64,000 nucleotides of DNA from Stichopus chloronotus (Eukaryota; Echinodermata; Holothuroidea; Aspidochirotida; Stichopodidae). Location: assembly GCA_021234535.1 (NCBI GenBank), contig CM037848.1:15393444-15457443 (forward strand). The letters are read 5' to 3'. The position numbers were made by a program, and so were the translations under genes. The notes below the pieces were generated by a model. The model had not been told where the DNA came from and searched no databases. It was given only the letters and a program-made list of their open reading frames with translations. This document shows positions 58,501-64,000 of the stretch, piece by piece (the stretch's first letter is position 1; the number at the start of each line of letters is the position of its first letter).

Positions 58501-61500
58501 CAGTCCGAGACACACACACACACACGAAGGTTTAATTATGCGCACTTCTCTCTGTTATTACCAAGCGCTGGTGCAGAGTTCACCCACAGTTCAAAAAACA
58601 AAATCTGCCATAAGGCTGAAACAAAAACCACAATGCACTATTTTTCAGGAGCCACGTATTTGCACTGATCTTCTGCACACCGACACGAACCCGGCCGATG
58701 GCTTTATCGTAAAAGCCCGAGACTTTTACCTATAGCCATGGAAGAAATGACAAAAACAAGCACAATTAACAGACTTTTTCATATTATCAAAGACATTGAA
58801 AAAAAAAAAATCCAAACAGAATATTACAAGATGAGAGAGGAAGTACTCCTTTATCTTTCACTGTACTTACAGCTGCTGCTGTCTTTCCTCCGTTCCCTGA
58901 GGCACCTGACCATGTACTGACTGACATCACAGCACTAGTTGCTATGGTAACCACTGGAGAAGATGAGGTCACTGTTGTCGTGGCAACTGTTGATGAAGAG
59001 GGGCCATGTGGTGGATGATGATGGTGATGAGTTGTTTTGTTCTTGTCGTCTGTTGTGTCTGCTTTGGCAATTTTCCGATCAGCGTCTGACGGTGGAGGAA
59101 CTACTTGAGTGTGACCGTGGCTGCTGCTGCCGCCGCCGCCGCCGCTGCTATCATTGGATAAAAGAGGAAGAGATAGAAGATGGGGAGCACAAAAAAATGA
59201 AAGCTATCCTGTTTTACTCCCTCATCATGAGACAAAAAAAAAAGAAGAAATAATAGAAATAACAGCAAAATGTAATCTCATGGTAATCGGCCTTGATGGC
59301 ATTTCAGAGATCATAAGATAGAAGTGGCAGGAAATTTTGTTTGTTTTACATATTTCTTTACTTAATGCATTTTTATTCCGAAGTGGTTATGTGTCAAATA
59401 CATAAACAGGTAGACGGTAAACACACAAGGAGTAAATATTTCGCAGAATAATATCAAAAGCAAATATCAAAAAAAAATCATCCATCACTTGCTTTGGAGG
59501 ATTTAACCAACAATAGATTTATGCTGTTATTACAAAATTAAGGTATTTTGTCCATGCATGATCCTTTTTGCCTGATAGAGCCTTTTTTGTTATTCCTTTT
59601 CAATCCTGGTACACTTTTAGCTGCAACATACTTGTCGGATCAGGAAGCATCAATGACCTACACTGACAGTTACCAGAATATCAGCAAACAAGGATAGTGG
59701 TGGAGGCAGGAAGGAGGATGTGAAGAGGACACTTCCATCAGTGTGTGCATGTGGTATAATAATGTAAAATACTGCATAATTCGTTGTACTTAACAGCTGT
59801 AAATACTAATTTCTGGTTTCAGTAAGTAAAAAGGTGCACATTTTTCCCCTTGTTCTTTCACAGATTTACTGGCACGTTGAAGTGTATGCTCACTCTTTTG
59901 TGTTGCTTGGCAACTACTTCACTGTTTTGTGCTGCTTGGCAAACTAGTTCAATTGTGACACCAGAGGGTAGGCACAGACAGTGACAGGGAGCTTTCACCT
60001 TGATTCTGCGGCAATCGAAATTACACACACTGCCATCTGAGGCACTCTTGAGAATGTCGCAATCCATGGAGATGATACCCAAACAAATGACAGTGCCAGA
60101 AACAACAGAGATGGGAGACCAAAGTCTTTATCGCTAGGTTAAGCTATTCCAAGTTGGACCCAAAATTAGAGCCAACAGTGGACCCAAAATAGATAAAGCA
60201 TCTACTGCAAGACACAGCTAAATCAATTACATAGATGATGTGAACTAATATCCAAACACTTCTAAATAGGTAAAATTTGCAGAGCATAACTCAAATATTT
60301 ACAAAATCAAGAGGTGCACTACTACAAGACCAAAACCACAGAAGAGAACATCCAAATCCTGGGTGGTACGACATTGACTACATCCACCCTAAGTACAGAA
60401 GATCGATAGCATACATCCCTACATTCCGTGAGAATATACCATGCTCGGTGCAACAATCTACCGCCATCGTCACACCACCGTTCTTAACAAGCTAAATACT
60501 GTCCTTGATTTTGTTTTTCTTGGCAGTAAACATGCTTCATACCCTACTACCATTTGACCAATTCCTTCCTTGTCTTCCCCCCCCCCCCACCTGTCCCCCT
60601 CAGCCTGGCTAACTATTATAGTCATACCTCATTGACGGTTGTTTGGGACCTTGTTGATGGTGATGATGATGGTGGTGATGTTGTGGATGTGCAACTTCCT
60701 CTTTCTTCTCCAGGGGAGGTTTACTCGGTTCACTGGATGATGATGAGGATGGTGCATTAGGAGGAGAAGAAGTAGTATTTGCACTTTCTTTGGGACGTTG
60801 CTTGCTCTCTGGAGCTTTCACAGGTGGTCTCTGTTGGAACAAAATATGGGTGAATAAACAGTCAAAATCATTCAGTCGGGCAATGCCAAAGGTTTGAGAA
60901 TCAACTCTTTACCCTTCCAATCAGCAAGATAGTCATTTAAGGTGAAACTGTGCCACACTGTTGATAACATTAATCAGCTATTTGACCTGTTTCCACAGGT
61001 AATAGAACAAACTTGATTTGCCTAAAACTCTTTGCAGATTTCTGGTCTGGTATGTAGTCATGTGAGAACTGGCACAATTTCACCAATGGAAACTTTCAAG
61101 AATTGGAAGTTTATCATGGAGAGCTCACAAGTAAAATGACAACTGCACGGGTCTGTGAAAGAAGACCTTCTAATTAAACCCCGAGGGCTACAGGCAACTT
61201 TGCCCACCTTTTACCAAAAGCCTTCTCTACGTATCAGCATGGCTGCATACTTTAATAAGTTACTGGAGCAAAAGAAAATAGGCCCTTCAGCACTTAAGAA
61301 ATGTATCCTGCTAGGGGAAGAAATGATTGAGTTTTCTCCTCCAAATTTGATGTCCTCATAAAGCCTTGCATGACAGCAAATCCCTCCATCCCTCTGTTGT
61401 TCTCAAGAATGCCCGAAGAGATTTGGAGAAAAGAAATTTAGCTGAAAATAAAAATTTAAAAGCAGCCCACCTTTGGATCCTTTACTCCCTTCACGATATC

Positions 61501-64000
61501 TGCCATTGGTGTAAATACTGGTTCCTCACCGTTCTCCTTGACAACCTCGCCGGAGGCAACGGGCCTTCCTGGCAGAGGAGGAAATGAGGAGAGGTCTGGA
61601 GGTGAGGGAGGGGTGACTACCTCTTCCTTCTTCTTATTAAGGGAGGAGAATTTGTCGTCACTTCTCTTACGAAACCTGTGGGAAGATTGAGCCAAGCTAT
61701 TGCCGTTCTTCCTGTTCATACTAAAAGAAACAAAACGGAAAAGAAATTAAAAGGACCATCTTTCCAAACATGCATCCTACAGGCAATAAAAGAAAAAGAG
61801 AGGTCAGAAACGCACACACAAACGGATAATACACAGATAGGACAATAAAGATCAGGAATTATTGACTTAATCCTACAACTTGCTGGAAGTTTACTTTCAA
61901 TTCAAATTATCAAAAACTTTTAACTGAGGATACAGGATATATCTGAAACATAATGCAATGTGTAGAGACAAATCGCCAGAAACAGAGACAAGAGCCCCGA
62001 GGCACTTTGGGTCCTTGCTTTAAGATGCTTCAAATTTGAAGGGAAATAGGTCATTTAGAATATATCAACACGGCATAGAAAGAAAGTAACTTTAATCTTT
62101 GTAAAAACATTCACTCTCATTAATAAACATCTGCAAAAGCTTCATCCCCTCAAAACTTTATGCATGTGATGAGTAACAGCAGATGCATTATTTGACTTTT
62201 GACATGTTTGGTTGAACAAATTATTCTTGAGCAACAAATAACTGAATTTCTATCTGTGAGAAACTTATTTCTTGAAAAGAAGGCTACGTCCTTCTTTATT
62301 TTGGATAATCTATCCTTCTATGTCCATAAACATTGGTTTTAAAAATACGGTTGTTTAATGTAAAAAAAACACCTTACATCCCTTAAAACCCAGCCTGAGA
62401 TAAGGAGGTCAGAAACTGTGGGGCAGTGGTAAAAAATGAAGGTCATTCAGTAGCCTTCCTATCATATTATCAAAGTTTGCTGATACCATAGAGTATTATT
62501 TATTATTTTTTTTTTTAAGGGGGTGAGCAATGATCAATTGACATTACCCAGGCCCTGATGATGTGGACGGAGATTCCCATTTACCAAAAGTACAGTAGCA
62601 TTGTGTGTGTACCCTCTATGCAGAAACAATGACAACAACTTGCATACCAGTCAGTATTCAGCACAACCTGTGCTGCTACACTTGCTTTCATGTGTTTTCA
62701 CTAAAAGTTCAATAACTTGACTTAGGAGCATCATCGGAGGGTAACATAATGGGATTTTTGGTTTGTATTAACAAAAATGTTCCACACATCACAGAAAATT
62801 CACAAAGATCAAGAGGTCAAATGAGGTCAGGTGGGGTCAACTGAGGTAATCATATGAACTTCACATAGACAAACAAGATTTTCCATTACACCACCCCCTT
62901 AAAATGCTTAGTAGGAGAGATACCAACAAAACATCGCTTTCCGACCTTTTGACCCTTTCATACTAATGAGATTGATGTTCCTGTATTTTCTCCACCCACC
63001 AATCTATCTTGAAATTGTGTCAATATTTGAACAACGGACACCTAGTTACAGCACTTCAAAGAGATTCACTTTTTTGCCTCTGGTGATCCCAAATGACTGT
63101 TGACCTCCGCCAAAAACAATAGGGCACATCTACTCAATATCATACATGTACACACCAACTTTGAATAAACATTCACCAATCAGTTATTGAGTTACCGCGT
63201 AGCATACCACGCATCCTTATCTGTCACCCACACACATACATACACATACATAAATACACACACCACTTGGCTTACGCAAGGAACCACAAAATGTTGGAAA
63301 CAATTACACAGTTGCAGAAATACAAATTAAAGATATTTGCAAGGAGTAATGGCATCTCAAATTATTTGCTAGGATAGGGATCATTGAGGCGAGTTCACTG
63401 TACCACTGACAATTGTTTTGTTTACTCTGAGCAAATTGGACCACAGAGATGTTTTTTGCTTACATCTGGATGTATTTTTCCATCTAAAATTCAATAATTC
63501 CACCTCCTCTATACTCTTGTCATTTACATCATCTTGCTGCATAAAATTCCTTCCCATAGGTTAGTGGATGCATGTTGAAGTATGAGCAGCAATAGATTAC
63601 AGGCGATCACTTCAAGCAACTCATCATCCCATGTGTCCATTTTGTATGTCAGTTTACGAGTAACCTTGTTAAAACACAGCTCACACAAAACAAGAAACTG
63701 TCTCCACCAACAACTGACAAGAGGGTAGGACAACAAACCTTTGCTCATCCCCTTAACTTTACGCAGAGGAAAACCATAATCAAATCCCACCCTCCATGAT
63801 CCTGAAAAAAAATTGTTTCCATCTTAGTAACAGTACATATTATGGCTTCAGTACCAGCAAAAGTGTGCTTTTGATTTCGCCGGTGTCAAATCAAACAAAC
63901 GACGATGTATCTGATAGGATGGAGTTCATCTCACCTGCCGGTGATGACGGTATCATCCGATGACCGCATCTGACTGTAGGGACCTGGACCGGCCTTCTTC
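55159..64000 (-). CDS. LARP4: La-related protein 4 (LARP4/LARP4B), C-terminal 392 residues, five exons
   Basis: The inferred join on the minus strand is 64,000-63,935, 61,720-61,471, 60,830-60,628, 59,147-58,871 and 55,542-55,159. All introns are GT-AG and phases agree (2, 0, 2, 0), giving one open frame of 392 codons and TAA at 55,161-55,159. LARP4 proteins bind mRNA poly(A) tails, PABP and RACK1 in the cytoplasm, and stabilise and promote translation of mRNAs. Diagnostic pieces seen are an RFRKRSDD basic stretch, DLSSFPPLPG followed by MADIVKGVKDPK (vertebrate LARP4 has FPPLPG and then a DVVKGV motif, from memory), and PARLSYAQVI (vertebrate RLSYAEV). The tail is Arg/Gly/Pro-rich. His8, His5, Ser and Gly runs expand exons 3-4 of this set. 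The La motif, RRM and PAM2 lie outside the window. LARP4 versus LARP4B cannot be decided and may be one ancestral gene. Confidence 0.85.
55783..56093. mobile_element. hAT-like non-autonomous element
   Basis: The ends are ctgggtttccacaac (left) and the complement of cagggttcccatgttc (right). The inside has repeated tttccatgacttttag / ttctcatgactttta words, the familiar layout of hAT MITEs with CAGGGTTCCCA termini. The 8-bp flanks ctttaaac and cttaataa are similar but not identical, so the duplication is decayed or the ends are off by a base or two. It lies in a LARP4 intron. An (AG)n run sits inside at about 55,976-55,991. Confidence 0.65.
56094..58870 (-). other. Rest of LARP4 intron between the last two coding exons
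   Basis: 3.3 kb in total (55,543-58,870), starting GTAAGT and ending CAG. Besides the hAT-like element and an (AC)n run at 58,509-58,526, nothing is recognised. Both ends are phase 0, so skipped or extra exons of phase 0 could exist unseen. Confidence 0.45.
58509..58526. repeat. (AC)n microsatellite
   Basis: Short uninterrupted ACAC run within the LARP4 intron. Confidence 0.8.
58871..59147 (-). CDS. LARP4: LARP4 coding exon (low-complexity Gly/Ser/His/Thr)
   Basis: 277 bp; acceptor atccaatgatag at 59,148 and donor GCAGCT|GTAAGTAC at 58,871. It enters in phase 2 and leaves in phase 0. It encodes SGGGGGSSSHGHTQVVPPPS, then DADRKIAKADTTDDKNK, a His5 run, a Ser/Thr/Val-rich stretch and SGASGNGGKTAAA. 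The Gly run comes from a GGC repeat. The acceptor's pyrimidine tract is mediocre, but the phase fits and the frame is open throughout. Confidence 0.72.
60628..60830 (-). CDS. LARP4: LARP4 coding exon with His8 run
   Basis: 203 bp; acceptor atattttgttccaacag and donor TCAATGAG|GTATGA. It enters in phase 0 and leaves in phase 2. It encodes RPPVKAPESKQRPKESANTT, a Ser6 run, KPPLEKKEEV and HPQHHHHHHHHQQGPKQPSM. The His run is encoded by a CAT/CAC repeat, visible on the plus strand as a GAT/GGT microsatellite. Confidence 0.8.
61471..61720 (-). CDS. LARP4: LARP4 coding exon with FPPLPG motif
   Basis: 250 bp; acceptor tttgtttcttttag and donor GATCCAAAG|GTGGGC. It enters in phase 2 and leaves in phase 0. 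It encodes SMNRKNGNSLAQSSHRFRKR, an acidic/basic linker, PPDLSSFPPLPGRP and TPMADIVKGVKDPK. This is the most diagnostic LARP4 segment in the window. The internal ATG is not the gene start. Confidence 0.88.
62110..62400 (-). repeat. Dispersed repeat B, copy 4
   Basis: The reverse complement gives aaaaccaatgtttatggaca, gattatccaaaataaagaag, tagccttcttttcaagaaat, agatagaaattcagttattt and ttactcatcacatgcataaa, collinear with 37,365-37,560. Confidence 0.65.
63040..63262 (-). repeat. GGTCA-rich dispersed repeat, third copy with AC-rich tail
   Basis: The minus strand reads gatattgagtagatgtgccc, tattgtttttggcggaggtc and gggatcaccagaggc, matching 20,440-20,520. It adjoins an (AC/ATAC)n microsatellite at 63,226-63,262. 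Nearby at 62,814-62,829 is AGGTCA-AATG-AGGTCA. Confidence 0.55.
63935..64000 (-). CDS. LARP4: LARP4 coding exon, cut by the window edge
   Basis: The last 66 bp of an exon ending ATCACCGGCAG|GTGAGAT (phase 2). It encodes KKAGPGPYSQMRSSDDTVIT followed by G and the first two bases of a Ser codon. The frame is set by continuity with the next exon, and the open frame and strong donor support it. The rest of the gene lies to the right. Confidence 0.7.

Larger units (their letters stand above)
61721..63934 (-). other. LARP4 intron carrying dispersed repeats
   Basis: GTGAGA to TTTAG, 2.2 kb. It holds dispersed repeat B copy 4 (62,110-62,400) and a GGTCA-rich repeat (62,780-63,262). The 88-codon minus frame at 63,524-63,790 has no recognisable domain. 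Confidence 0.5.

Overview
This window is nuclear DNA from an animal, most likely a marine invertebrate. An echinoderm is my best guess, but the sequence does not prove it. The signs are AT-rich, repeat-dense DNA, split genes with GT-AG introns of 0.6 to 14 kb, tRNA-derived SINE fragments, hAT-like and foldback elements, a CR1-like non-LTR fragment and many microsatellites. Less than 4% is recognisable coding sequence. There are no bacterial-type operons, CRISPR arrays or phage genes. Nearly all long open frames are chance frames; real exons were picked by protein motifs together with splice sites of matching phase.

Layout. (1) 364-626 (+): last exon of a gene entering from the left, encoding a PAN/apple-type cysteine domain. 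(2) 10,192-29,248 (+): a four-exon gene, assembled here from phase-compatible splice sites, for a 294-residue protein. It starts with a Cys-rich, probably acylated N-terminus, continues through a highly charged low-complexity region with a Lys-rich tract, and ends in the C-terminal half of an R-SNARE motif that looks like amisyn (STXBP6). Amisyn's PH domain is not visible. (3) 29,249-43,700: mostly intergenic, with tandem arrays, dispersed repeats, a CR1-like 3' fragment, and one small minus-strand Cys-rich frame (39,638-39,886) with a poly(A) signal just after its stop. (4) 64,000 down to 55,159 (-): the last five coding exons (392 residues) of a La-related protein 4 (LARP4/4B-type) gene. Its La motif, RRM and any PAM2 motif would lie beyond the right edge. 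Its 3' UTR may run to a poly(A) signal near 43,735, about 11.4 kb.

The SNARE-like and LARP4 genes converge tail to tail. Nothing suggests they work together: one would act in vesicle fusion, the other in poly(A)-mRNA stabilisation and translation.

The most interesting signals are the unusual SNARE-like architecture; a foldback of about 740 bp inside its first intron; a strong local excess of the word TACAGTA/TACTGTA from about 3.8 to 24.5 kb; an unnamed dispersed repeat present four times; and repeat-borne AGGTCA direct repeats that match nuclear-receptor sites. Coordinates of repeats are by eye and approximate.
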